DNA of 16,918 nt from UBA4207 sp964352405 (GTDB lineage: Bacteria; Bdellovibrionota; Bacteriovoracia; Bacteriovoracales; Bacteriovoracaceae), in assembly GCA_964352405.1 (NCBI GenBank), contig CAYGRY010000060.1, positions 1-16,918 of the forward strand. The letters are read 5' to 3'. The notes under the pieces were generated by a model. It worked only from the letters and a program-made list of their open reading frames with translations, did no database searches and was not told the DNA's origin. This document shows positions 1 to 6,245 of this stretch, piece by piece. How positions within the stretch are numbered: the first letter of the stretch is position 1; every line of letters starts with the position of its first letter. Both the position numbers and the translations under genes were made by a program.

Positions 1-615
1 CTTAAAGAATCACTTAAGCCTTTAGCTCTAAGTTTTCCAAATCTTAAGTTTGTGGTTGAAGATGCTGATATTCAATCCGCAAAAAATAAACAATCTATGA
101 GCAAGTCTGTCATCTATGCCGTCGCGATGATTCTTTTCATTCTTGCTTTAACATTAAATTCAATCATTCAACCAATCCTTATTGGGCTGGCGATTCCTTT
201 CGGCGCCATTGGTGTGATTGCTGCTTTTGCACTTCATGATAAGGCCATTGATGTCATGGCGATTGTCGGAGTGATTGGAATGGCCGGAGTTGTTGTGAAT
301 GACTCTTTAATCTTAGTAAATTCGATAAATAGAAAGTTTGACTTAGGCTTAGGACGCGAAGGTCTTGTAGAGGCTTCGATTTCAAGACTTCGCCCAATCC
401 TCTTAACCAGTATTACAACTTTAGGTGGAGTCTTCCCAATGGCCTATGGTTTAGGTGGAGATTCGGGCTTCACAAAGCCATTAGCACTGGCCATGGGCTG
501 GGGCTTATTATTTGCAACTTTTCTTACTCTATTTCTGATTCCAGCGATGGTGTCGATTCAGAGGGACTGGAATCAGTGGCTTTCGAATCGATTATTTCGA
601 AAGCAAGAGCACTAG
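1..615 (+). CDS. RND-family efflux transporter, C-terminal part (partial, open at left edge)
   Basis: This is the last 204 residues of an inner-membrane RND (AcrB/MexB-like) proton-driven exporter; the reading frame is open to base 1. A short piece of the periplasmic porter domain is followed by about five hydrophobic segments, matching the last transmembrane helices of the family. Family-typical stretches are GMAGVVVNDSLILVN and RLRPILLTSITTLGGVFPM, the conserved cytoplasmic loop between C-terminal helices. The substrate cannot be told, since the drug-binding region lies outside the window. The in-frame GTG at 52 is internal, not the start. The 3' end overlaps the opposite-strand FecR-domain gene by 92 bp, covering the last membrane helix and cytoplasmic tail. 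The family is very likely; the subfamily (HAE1-type or other) is unknown. Confidence 0.93.
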   Translation, partial: LKESLKPLALSFPNLKFVVEDADIQSAKNKQSMSKSVIYAVAMILFILALTLNSIIQPILIGLAIPFGAIGVIAAFALHDKAIDVMAIVGVIGMAGVVVNDSLILVNSINRKFDLGLGREGLVEASISRLRPILLTSITTLGGVFPMAYGLGGDSGFTKPLALAMGWGLLFATFLTLFLIPAMVSIQRDWNQWLSNRLFRKQEH

Positions 616-1282
616 CCATTGATTCAAGCTCCGCTTCATCTTTCATCGTGACTCTAAGATTGGCTCCATTTCCAGAGTATAAAGCAGATTCTTTATACTC
701 TAATTGCTTTTTTTGGCCGCTATCAGTTTCCACAAAAACTTTTCCTTCAAAGCAAGTCACTTGAGTGACTAAGTCTGGACTAGAAACAGCTGATGGAATC
801 AGTTCAAGTCTAGGAAGTTCGATGGGAGCCTCCATGGCTTCGCCTTTTTGTCTCTCCATTAACTGCTCTACGTTAGAAGCGATTTGAATAATAAATCTGG
901 TTCCTACGACATGAACTTTTGCTTTGGGAAGTAGAACTTCAAGTCTTCTTTTATCGACTAATTTCTTTCTCGTCACCGATGAATACTCTCCCATTAGAAA
1001 TTCACCAAACTGGTAACGCTCTTTATTTTTTAAGTTCATCACACGAAATAAAGAATGAGGAGCAAGAGAGATGGTCGTATCTTCAAACTGAAGAGAGACA
1101 TGCCCATTTTTAGTCATCACAAGATCATCATTTTTAAGTTCTGATCTCTCGGTCAGAATCGACATCGTTTGTGCTCGGTAATACAAAACTTTACCTTTAA
1201 TATTAGCAATTTTCACCGGTACCGCTTGGGCCCAGAGACTTGCTGATAAAATAAAAAAGATTAAAGCAAAAATTTTTTTCAT
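524..1282 (-). CDS. Exported FecR-domain protein
   Basis: A 252-residue protein with a Sec signal peptide (MKKIFALIFFILSASLWAQA, probable cleavage after AQA). A FecR-like beta-rich domain follows at roughly residues 22-150, with the typical opening 'vkIanikGkVlyyra' and later 'DLVMTKNGHVSLQFEDTTISLAPHS'. Classical FecR transduces a signal to an ECF sigma factor, but there is no sigma-factor gene here and no N-terminal cytoplasmic anti-sigma region, so this is probably a stand-alone periplasmic or surface member. Its ATG overlaps the stop of the PhoX-like gene (ATGA, 1279-1282) and has only a weak ribosome-binding site, so it is likely translationally coupled. The last 30 residues are Ser/Glu/Thr-rich and are read from the strand opposite the RND gene end. 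The domain call is good; the function is unknown. Confidence 0.8.
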   Translation of the reverse strand: MKKIFALIFFILSASLWAQAVPVKIANIKGKVLYYRAQTMSILTERSELKNDDLVMTKNGHVSLQFEDTTISLAPHSLFRVMNLKNKERYQFGEFLMGEYSSVTRKKLVDKRRLEVLLPKAKVHVVGTRFIIQIASNVEQLMERQKGEAMEAPIELPRLELIPSAVSSPDLVTQVTCFEGKVFVETDSGQKKQLEYKESALYSGNGANLRVTMKDEAELESMASALAFEIIDSKATDSSPSESTPSLESEIE

Positions 1283-2850
1283 GATAAAAGTTTTTCCAAC
1301 AAAGGGCCTCGAACTTCAACCACAGAAGGTCTAGGCATTTCACTGCCTCCTCTAGGCCAATGAGACGTTGGTTTATCTAAACTTTTAGTTAATTCACCAG
1401 GGTGCTGAATACTTAAAAAGAGACCAGTCCCGTCTGGTGTGAAGCAGATCCCTGTTAACTCAGAATCAATTGGTCCTTGGATTAACTTTCTAGCAATCCC
1501 TGCATTTTCACCGCTTAAAGCAACATAATATAAACCGTTATTACCAAAACTTGTATAAGGAGGTTTGCCAATTAACTTGCCCGAAATGTCTGTGGTGAAC
1601 CACAGGTTTCCTTTAGCATCAAAGGCTAAATTATCAGGACAAGAAAAACCAACACCGTCACCACCGACCAAAAAATCAGAGGCACTAAAGTTTTCACTTT
1701 CATGATCTCCATTTTCTGGAATCAATTTCATAATTGAGCCATGAAAATTCATGCGTTCAACATTATTGGTAAGAGCAACGTAAACGTCTCCCGTTTTAGG
1801 ATGAATTTCAATATCCTCAGGACGATCGAGTGGAGTGGCGCCTAAGATTTTGGATGCCTCACGACAAAAGGTTAAAACTTCAATTTGATCTTTAAAGTTT
1901 TTTTGAAGTTTCGGTTGTTTTTCATAATCTAGGCTGAGCCACTTACCTTTTTTAATATCAGCAACAAATAACTCACCTTCATCGAGTGAATTTGGTTTTG
2001 ATGAAATAAAGCGATATAAATGTTCATCGGCCTTATCATCACCGGAATATGCTACCACTCGCCCATCTTTTAATGGATGAACGGTACAACTTTCATGGGC
2101 AAATCTTCCAAGGGCAATATGCTTTTTTGCTTTACCATTACTTGGATTAATTTCAACTACCCAGCCGTAGTGCTCAGGCGGATATTGATAAAAGTTTTCC
2201 CATTGTAGAAAGGGTTTATCAATCTGCTTTCCCTTTGAGTTCACATCACCATAATAACCATCAATATTTTCTTCACAGGTTAAGAATGTTCTCCAGGGCG
2301 TATATCCACCAGCGCAGTTTCCCATGGTGCCAATCGCAGTCTTTGAGTTTTTAACCATCCCTTTTGCAAAAGGAATTTCAGATTTAGCATCAAAGCGTCG
2401 GCCAGATCCTGGAACAAACATCCAGCGACTCGTTTTAAGATTTCTTTTAATTTTGACTAATGAGCCACCCACTGATTTCATTTCAGTTTCGATTTGATCT
2501 TTTGTTTTTGTATCTCCCCTTTTTGCGCCGGAGACAAAAAGTGGGTTGGTATATTCGTGATTAATCCAAAGCCAGGATTCATCAGTTTTCCCCGTTGGAA
2601 GCACGGCTAAATAGTCATTATTGAATCCGAACTCAATATCTTTACCAATTGGTTGTCCCCATTCAAGTAGAACTTCGTAGTTTAGGCCTTCAAGCATTGA
2701 GAGTTTGTCGAGATTATTAGACTCAAGTTGAGGCAATTTCTCACTATAATTAGCTGATTTTACTGAGCTATCTCTAGTACATCCAACTAAGGAATGGCCT
2801 ATGACTCCGCCTAAAAATGTGACAAAATTTCGTCTATTAAAAGTAATCAC
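1279..2850 (-). CDS. PhoX-like (DUF839) protein, predicted Tat-exported lipoprotein
   Basis: A PhoX/DUF839-family protein; studied members are Ca/Fe-dependent periplasmic alkaline phosphatases. Typical segments are visible: NHEYTNP, GNCAGGYTPWRTFLTCEEN (the Cys/Glu segment associated with metal binding in PhoX), YGWVVEINP, RFAHESCTVHP, YSGDD, RPEDIEIHP and FTPDGTGLFLSIQHPGE. I choose the GTG at 2848-2850 (523 residues) over the ATG at 2910. It has AGGAG five bases upstream, a TATAAT box just before it, and begins directly with a Tat signal (NRRNFVTFLGG). The signal region ends in a lipobox, LVGC, so the product may be a Tat-exported lipoprotein. It is followed by the FecR-domain gene with a 4-bp overlap. 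Phosphatase activity is inferred from the family and not assured. Confidence 0.86.
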   Translation of the reverse strand: MITFNRRNFVTFLGGVIGHSLVGCTRDSSVKSANYSEKLPQLESNNLDKLSMLEGLNYEVLLEWGQPIGKDIEFGFNNDYLAVLPTGKTDESWLWINHEYTNPLFVSGAKRGDTKTKDQIETEMKSVGGSLVKIKRNLKTSRWMFVPGSGRRFDAKSEIPFAKGMVKNSKTAIGTMGNCAGGYTPWRTFLTCEENIDGYYGDVNSKGKQIDKPFLQWENFYQYPPEHYGWVVEINPSNGKAKKHIALGRFAHESCTVHPLKDGRVVAYSGDDKADEHLYRFISSKPNSLDEGELFVADIKKGKWLSLDYEKQPKLQKNFKDQIEVLTFCREASKILGATPLDRPEDIEIHPKTGDVYVALTNNVERMNFHGSIMKLIPENGDHESENFSASDFLVGGDGVGFSCPDNLAFDAKGNLWFTTDISGKLIGKPPYTSFGNNGLYYVALSGENAGIARKLIQGPIDSELTGICFTPDGTGLFLSIQHPGELTKSLDKPTSHWPRGGSEMPRPSVVEVRGPLLEKLLS

Positions 2851-2877
2851 TAACTCTCCTTCTGTGGCTTCAAAGCA

Positions 2878-2883
2878 ATTATA
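2878..2883 (-). promoter_or_regulatory. -10 box for the PhoX-like/FecR unit
   Basis: A perfect TATAAT on the minus strand, about 28 bases upstream of the GTG at 2850. It would give a transcript start near 2871 and a roughly 20-base leader carrying AGGAG. No good -35 is visible at 17-bp spacing. The box lies inside the longer reading frame starting at 2910, which argues against that longer start. Confidence 0.45.
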
Positions 2884-2948
2884 AGCACTTAATTTCAAAA
2901 CGATAAGCATCCTCTGTGAATCAAATCCTTACCTTTTTACCAACTTAC

Positions 2949-2976
2949 TTGAGACTTATCTGACGCATGGTATAAA
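2949..2976 (+). promoter_or_regulatory. Sigma-70-type promoter for the 3003-5525 operon
   Basis: TTGAGA (2949-2954) and TATAAA (2971-2976) are separated by 16 bp, with TG at 2968-2969 giving an extended -10. The predicted transcript start is near 2983, shortly before the AAGGA ribosome-binding site at 2992-2996. This is the most convincing promoter in the window. Confidence 0.6.
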
Positions 2977-3002
2977 ACGCCAATAATTGGAAAGGATAAA
3001 AC

Positions 3003-4082
3003 ATGATTTTGCGCTCTATTTTCTCATTCATTCTAAGCATGGTTTTCATGCCACAGGTACAAGGTGGAGCCGAACAGATTTTCTTATCTAAGAATATTGA
3101 TAAACATCAAAGAAAAACGCTTTCTAGGGATTTAGATCAACTTAAATCAATGAGATTTGGAGCGGCTGCTGATCCTCAAACTTTAAAAGTGATGGGGATT
3201 GAAGACATTAATACTTCTAGTCTTCTCAATTGGCTTTCAGATCGAGTCAGTGTTGTTATTGAAGACGTAGATGTTGATAAGCTCAATATTAAAGCAAAAA
3301 GATTTTTTAATTATCCAAGAAATGCTGAACCAACAATTGAAAAACCTTTAGTCGCTCCTTCAACAGGTGGAGGCTCAAAAGGTGTAACGGTGATGAGTAA
3401 TATCGGAACTGGACTTTATTTTGCTGGTAAAAGCTCACAACAACTTTTCACTCTTAAAGTGAAGTCTGGGTTTCTTTCTTCAAAGTCATTCGATATTAAA
3501 TCACCTCGCACAGGCGTGATTCAAATTGGTGAAGGCTTATTTTTGAAGAAGTATTTAATGAATAAAGAAAATGAGCTAGCGCCTGCGAACAGTCTTGGCC
3601 GCATGGCCGTATTCTTTCACGAAGCAAGGCATTCTGATGGTAATGGAGAAAGTTTAGGTTTTTTCCACGCTGTTTGCCCATCTGACCACGATTTTGCAGG
3701 CGTTCACGCCTGTGATCGTAACCTTAATGGTCCTTATACGGTTGGGGCACAGATTGTTAAAGAATTTATTAATAACTGTGACCAGTGTAGCGTTTCGGAA
3801 AAAGAACAAATGCGACTTCGTTATATAGACTCTTTAAATAGAGTTCTAAAATCTACCACTATTATTGCTGAAACGACTGATGATGATGTTCAAATTCTTA
3901 GCCTTGAACTTGATACGCAAAAAATGCTCTATCAACTTGAAACAATGGCGGGTAAGCCGACACTTGTAACTTATAAAAAGATAATTGAATTAGAAAAAAA
4001 TCTTTTAGCTGCTGCTCACAGAGCTAATGCAGTTGAGATGGTGCCATCTAAATTTTGGAACCCCTCTTCTGAATCGATTTAA
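3003..4082 (+). CDS. Exported protein with HExxH motif, possible zinc metallopeptidase
   Basis: A 359-residue protein with a hydrophobic Sec-type signal at residues 1-22. The notable motif is FHEARHSDGNGE: HEARH at residues 206-210, continuing as HExxHxxGxxE. This resembles the metzincin zinc site HExxHxxGxxH/D, except that the third position is Glu. It is followed by a Cys/His-rich stretch (C225, H229, H235, C237) and a CDQC pair at 259-262, which suggest disulfides or extra metal ligands in the exported protein. The start has AAGGA six bases upstream and a good promoter. It is first in a three-gene operon, 13 bp before the next start. I do not recognise the family; peptidase function is an inference from one motif. 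Confidence 0.75.
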   Translation: MILRSIFSFILSMVFMPQVQGGAEQIFLSKNIDKHQRKTLSRDLDQLKSMRFGAAADPQTLKVMGIEDINTSSLLNWLSDRVSVVIEDVDVDKLNIKAKRFFNYPRNAEPTIEKPLVAPSTGGGSKGVTVMSNIGTGLYFAGKSSQQLFTLKVKSGFLSSKSFDIKSPRTGVIQIGEGLFLKKYLMNKENELAPANSLGRMAVFFHEARHSDGNGESLGFFHAVCPSDHDFAGVHACDRNLNGPYTVGAQIVKEFINNCDQCSVSEKEQMRLRYIDSLNRVLKSTTIIAETTDDDVQILSLELDTQKMLYQLETMAGKPTLVTYKKIIELEKNLLAAAHRANAVEMVPSKFWNPSSESI

Positions 4083-4095
4083 CTTCGAGGATATG

Positions 4096-4626
4096 ATGGA
4101 TAAAAGAAGAATTATTATACTAGCTTTGATCTTCACTGTTTCGGCCCTTATTGGTAGTCAAAACAGAAATGATGCTAAGGTACTTAAGGTCAAACCTGTA
4201 GCCTCGCCAATGACGAAAACGAAGTATGTTCAAACACAAGAGCCTACTTCTTCTCAAACGATTGAGATAAGCGCTATTGAGAAGCTTGATGCTTCTATCA
4301 TAAAATTGACGACGGCAATGCCTTCGAAAAAAGCCGTTCGTGAATTAGGAGAGCAGGCTCTTCACCATTTACCAGCGTCAATTGCGGAGCTTTCTGAAGA
4401 CCTTGGATCAATTAAGCAAATTGTTCATGACAACCCAAATGATGGACAAATTATTGGCAAGGCCATTGCTTTTTATAGAACATGTTCATTACAAGTTGAG
4501 TGGTCTACAAGTATTAGAGCACTTTGTATGGCAAACCTTCATGAAGTGGCTGGGGAATCACTTGATTCAGCACCAGTAGAATTATATAGATTGGCTAAAT
4601 TAGCGGTAGAGTTACCGGAGACTTAA
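4096..4626 (+). CDS. Membrane-anchored protein of unknown function
   Basis: A 176-residue protein I do not recognise. MDKRR followed by a hydrophobic stretch (IIILALIFTVSALIG, residues 6-20) suggests a single N-terminal anchor with the rest in the periplasm. The remainder is mostly predicted helical, with two cysteines in YRTCSL and RALCMANL that could pair. The ATG at 4096 is preferred because GAGG at 4087-4090 is five bases upstream; the ATG at 4093 is too close to it, and an in-frame ATG at 4027 lies inside the preceding gene. It sits 13 bp after the HExxH gene, and its stop overlaps the next start by one base (TAATG), so all three genes are probably co-expressed and may work together. Confidence 0.72.
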   Translation: MDKRRIIILALIFTVSALIGSQNRNDAKVLKVKPVASPMTKTKYVQTQEPTSSQTIEISAIEKLDASIIKLTTAMPSKKAVRELGEQALHHLPASIAELSEDLGSIKQIVHDNPNDGQIIGKAIAFYRTCSLQVEWSTSIRALCMANLHEVAGESLDSAPVELYRLAKLAVELPET

Positions 4627-5525
4627 TGCGAATTCTTCGTCAAAAACTGGCCAAAAATCAGACTCAACTTGAGTTAGATATTGGTCGACCATATGAACTC
4701 GATAGAAACGCTCACTTAGGTGGCAAGAGTTTCTATTTCTTTGATTTCGACGATAACGTTGCCTATCTATCAACTCCTATTGTGATTTTTCATAAACAAA
4801 CTGGTGAAGAAAAAACGATCTCATCCGGTGAATTTGCTAGAGAAAATAAAAACATTGGCACTGCTGGTAAGTTTGCCGATTACTTTTTAAACTTTGATGA
4901 CTTCAAAGGAAGCTTTCGCCACTTTAGAGATAAGAACTTTTCACTGATCGATAAAATTATTCGAAAGAAACAATTATTCTTAAAAGATATTGAATCGGCT
5001 CTTGAGACAAAAGACTATGGTTGGAAAGCACCTTCATGGAACTGTTTTTACCACGCCACATTCAATCGTCGCCCTGTTTCAATCATTACGGCAAGAGGTC
5101 ACAACCAAGAAACAATCATGGATGGAATCAACCTCATGGTTCGCGATGGTCACTTACCTCATACACCTAACTACCTTTCAATTTACCCTGTTTCAAATCC
5201 AGAGGTAAGGCTGGAGCTAGGTGATAAAAAATTAGTTCAAAGTGTGCCAGAGCTAAAACGTGCTGCGATTCGTGAATCAGTTGAAAAAGCCATTCAAGTT
5301 TATGGCCATAGTCCTTATCACCGTTTTGGAATGTCTGATGATGATCCTAAGAACGTCGAGCTTATTACTGAAGAGATGAAAGAGCTCAAGAGAAAATACT
5401 CTGACATGAGCTTTTTTGTGATTTATACAAAACAAAATACTTTTGAGAAAAAAGAAATCATTATTCCAAGAAAGCGTAGAACGCCTTCAACTGAGCCTAA
5501 GCCAGAGCAATTAGGACTTTTTTAA
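4626..5525 (+). CDS. HAD-superfamily hydrolase-like protein with C-terminal clamp-binding peptide QLGLF
   Basis: A 299-residue protein without a signal peptide, so predicted cytoplasmic. HAD-fold motifs are visible: motif I FYFFDFDDNV (candidate nucleophile D40 and acid/base D42), motif II SIITARGH (T155), lysines near 201-211 as motif III candidates, and motif IV GMSDDDPKN (D238-D240, N243). These are the Mg-dependent phosphotransfer residues of the superfamily; the position after DxDx is Asn rather than the usual Thr/Val. The C-terminus is a basic, Pro-rich linker (PRKRRTPSTEPKPE) ending exactly in QLGLF. That is the pentapeptide by which E. coli DNA polymerase II binds the DnaN sliding clamp. 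A GGAG site lies five bases upstream of the ATG. It is last in the operon. The substrate is unknown; a DNA-end or nucleotide phosphatase at the replisome is one possibility. Confidence 0.78.
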   Translation: MRILRQKLAKNQTQLELDIGRPYELDRNAHLGGKSFYFFDFDDNVAYLSTPIVIFHKQTGEEKTISSGEFARENKNIGTAGKFADYFLNFDDFKGSFRHFRDKNFSLIDKIIRKKQLFLKDIESALETKDYGWKAPSWNCFYHATFNRRPVSIITARGHNQETIMDGINLMVRDGHLPHTPNYLSIYPVSNPEVRLELGDKKLVQSVPELKRAAIRESVEKAIQVYGHSPYHRFGMSDDDPKNVELITEEMKELKRKYSDMSFFVIYTKQNTFEKKEIIIPRKRRTPSTEPKPEQLGLF

Positions 5526-5696
5526 CTTCTTCTTTTTTGGTGTTTTTTTCTTTTCTATTTCAATGTCTAATTCTATTTCACTTTTAATTGTACTATTTGG
5601 CTTAAAGTGGCTCATTTTTAAAACAGCTGAATTAATTTGAATCATCACTCCATCTTTGAGTAAAAAGGCTTGATTGATACGTGCGGCTTTTGTCAT
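5511..5696 (-). CDS. Small Lys-rich protein, unknown function
   Basis: A 61-residue protein starting MTKAARINQAFLLKDG, with an Ile/Glu-rich middle (SEIELDIEIE) and a strongly basic tail (KKKTPKKKKLKKS). The ATG at 5694-5696 has a near-perfect ribosome-binding site, GGAGGA (5701-5706), four bases upstream, which is the main reason to accept it as a gene and to reject an in-frame ATG ten codons further up. The basic tail could bind nucleic acid or acidic surfaces, but that is a guess. The gene converges on the HAD gene and overlaps its last 15 bases, so its final codons and stop are antisense to most of the QLGLF codons. I do not recognise a family. Confidence 0.6.
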   Translation of the reverse strand: MTKAARINQAFLLKDGVMIQINSAVLKMSHFKPNSTIKSEIELDIEIEKKKTPKKKKLKKS

Positions 5697-5760
5697 TTCG
5701 TCCTCCAACAACAAGATGGGCGCCAAATCACCCTCGTCAACCCTTCGATTTAAATAAAAT

Positions 5761-5770
5761 CAACATGTTG
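5761..5770. promoter_or_regulatory. Palindrome CAACATGTTG, possible operator
   Basis: A perfect 10-bp palindrome between the divergent genes at 5696 (-) and 5841 (+). It could be a binding site for a dimeric regulator. A 10-bp palindrome also arises by chance, so confidence is low. Confidence 0.2.
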
Positions 5771-5781
5771 GAGTGCACAAA

Positions 5782-5840
5782 GAGCCTATTTTTTTTACAC
5801 ATCGCAACATAACCATCCTCATTTCCACTAAAATAGGCTC
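5782..5840 (+). promoter_or_regulatory. 11-bp inverted repeat ending at the start codon of the 5841 gene
   Basis: GAGCCTATTTT (5782-5792) and AAAATAGGCTC (5830-5840) are perfect reverse complements separated by 37 bases. The right arm contains the only candidate ribosome-binding bases (TAGG) and ends immediately before the ATG at 5841. In RNA the arms could form a hairpin that hides the start region. In DNA the arms are about 48 bp apart centre to centre and could hold two regulator molecules. The transcript start is not known. Confidence 0.5.
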
Positions 5841-6245
5841 ATGAAAAACTTGCTTCAAACTCTACTCCTCGTTGGGATCATTGCCCTTTGGGGTCAGGCC
5901 AAAGCTTATGATGTCATCATTGATATTGATGTCACTCATACGTCAAAAGGCGCACAAGCGAGTGTTGATGGTAGTGCCTACACGTTAGTTAATGACCAAA
6001 AAACAAATATAGAACTTGCATCACTTAATCTTCAGGCTCCAGTCGATCGTTCAATTTCTGGTGAAGAGTGGGCCTTAGAATGGCTTGGTGAAAATGCTGA
6101 AGACTTAATTCTATCAACTGGACTGGATCCAAATCTTGTTGAAGTTGAACTTGATCTAAAAAAACATAAACTAAAATGTCGCGGCAGACAGAATCTTGAG
6201 TGCCGCGCTGAGCTTGCAGTAAGACTAACGGTGAGCAGGCTTTAA
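5841..6245 (+). CDS. Small exported protein, unknown function
   Basis: A 134-residue protein with a clear Sec signal peptide (MKNLLQTLLLVGIIALWGQAKA, probable cleavage before YDV). The mature part begins with alternating hydrophobic/polar residues (YDVIIDIDVTHTSKG) typical of beta strands. It continues with an acidic region around EEWALEWLGENAEDLI and ends with two cysteines (KCRGRQNLECRAE) that could form a disulfide in the periplasm. I do not recognise a family. The ribosome-binding site is poor (AGG close to the ATG) and lies in the inverted-repeat arm just upstream, suggesting controlled translation. The 3' end overlaps the opposite-strand permease gene by 21 bp. The signal peptide makes a real gene likely. 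Confidence 0.7.
   Translation: MKNLLQTLLLVGIIALWGQAKAYDVIIDIDVTHTSKGAQASVDGSAYTLVNDQKTNIELASLNLQAPVDRSISGEEWALEWLGENAEDLILSTGLDPNLVEVELDLKKHKLKCRGRQNLECRAELAVRLTVSRL

Noticed and set aside
2851..2910. Longer N-terminus for the PhoX-like protein, from an ATG at 2910
   Set aside because: It has no ribosome-binding site, contains the TATAAT box, and would place the Tat signal internally.
5520..5565. T-rich tract after the HAD gene as an intrinsic terminator
   Set aside because: No stable GC-rich stem precedes it, and the same bases encode the Lys-rich tail of the opposite-strand gene (AAA/AAG codons).
5511..5696. AbrB/MazE-like antitoxin identity for the Lys-rich protein
   Set aside because: Only a vague similarity in the Gly/Ile-rich middle; no toxin gene follows and the key Pro-x-x-x-R pattern is missing.
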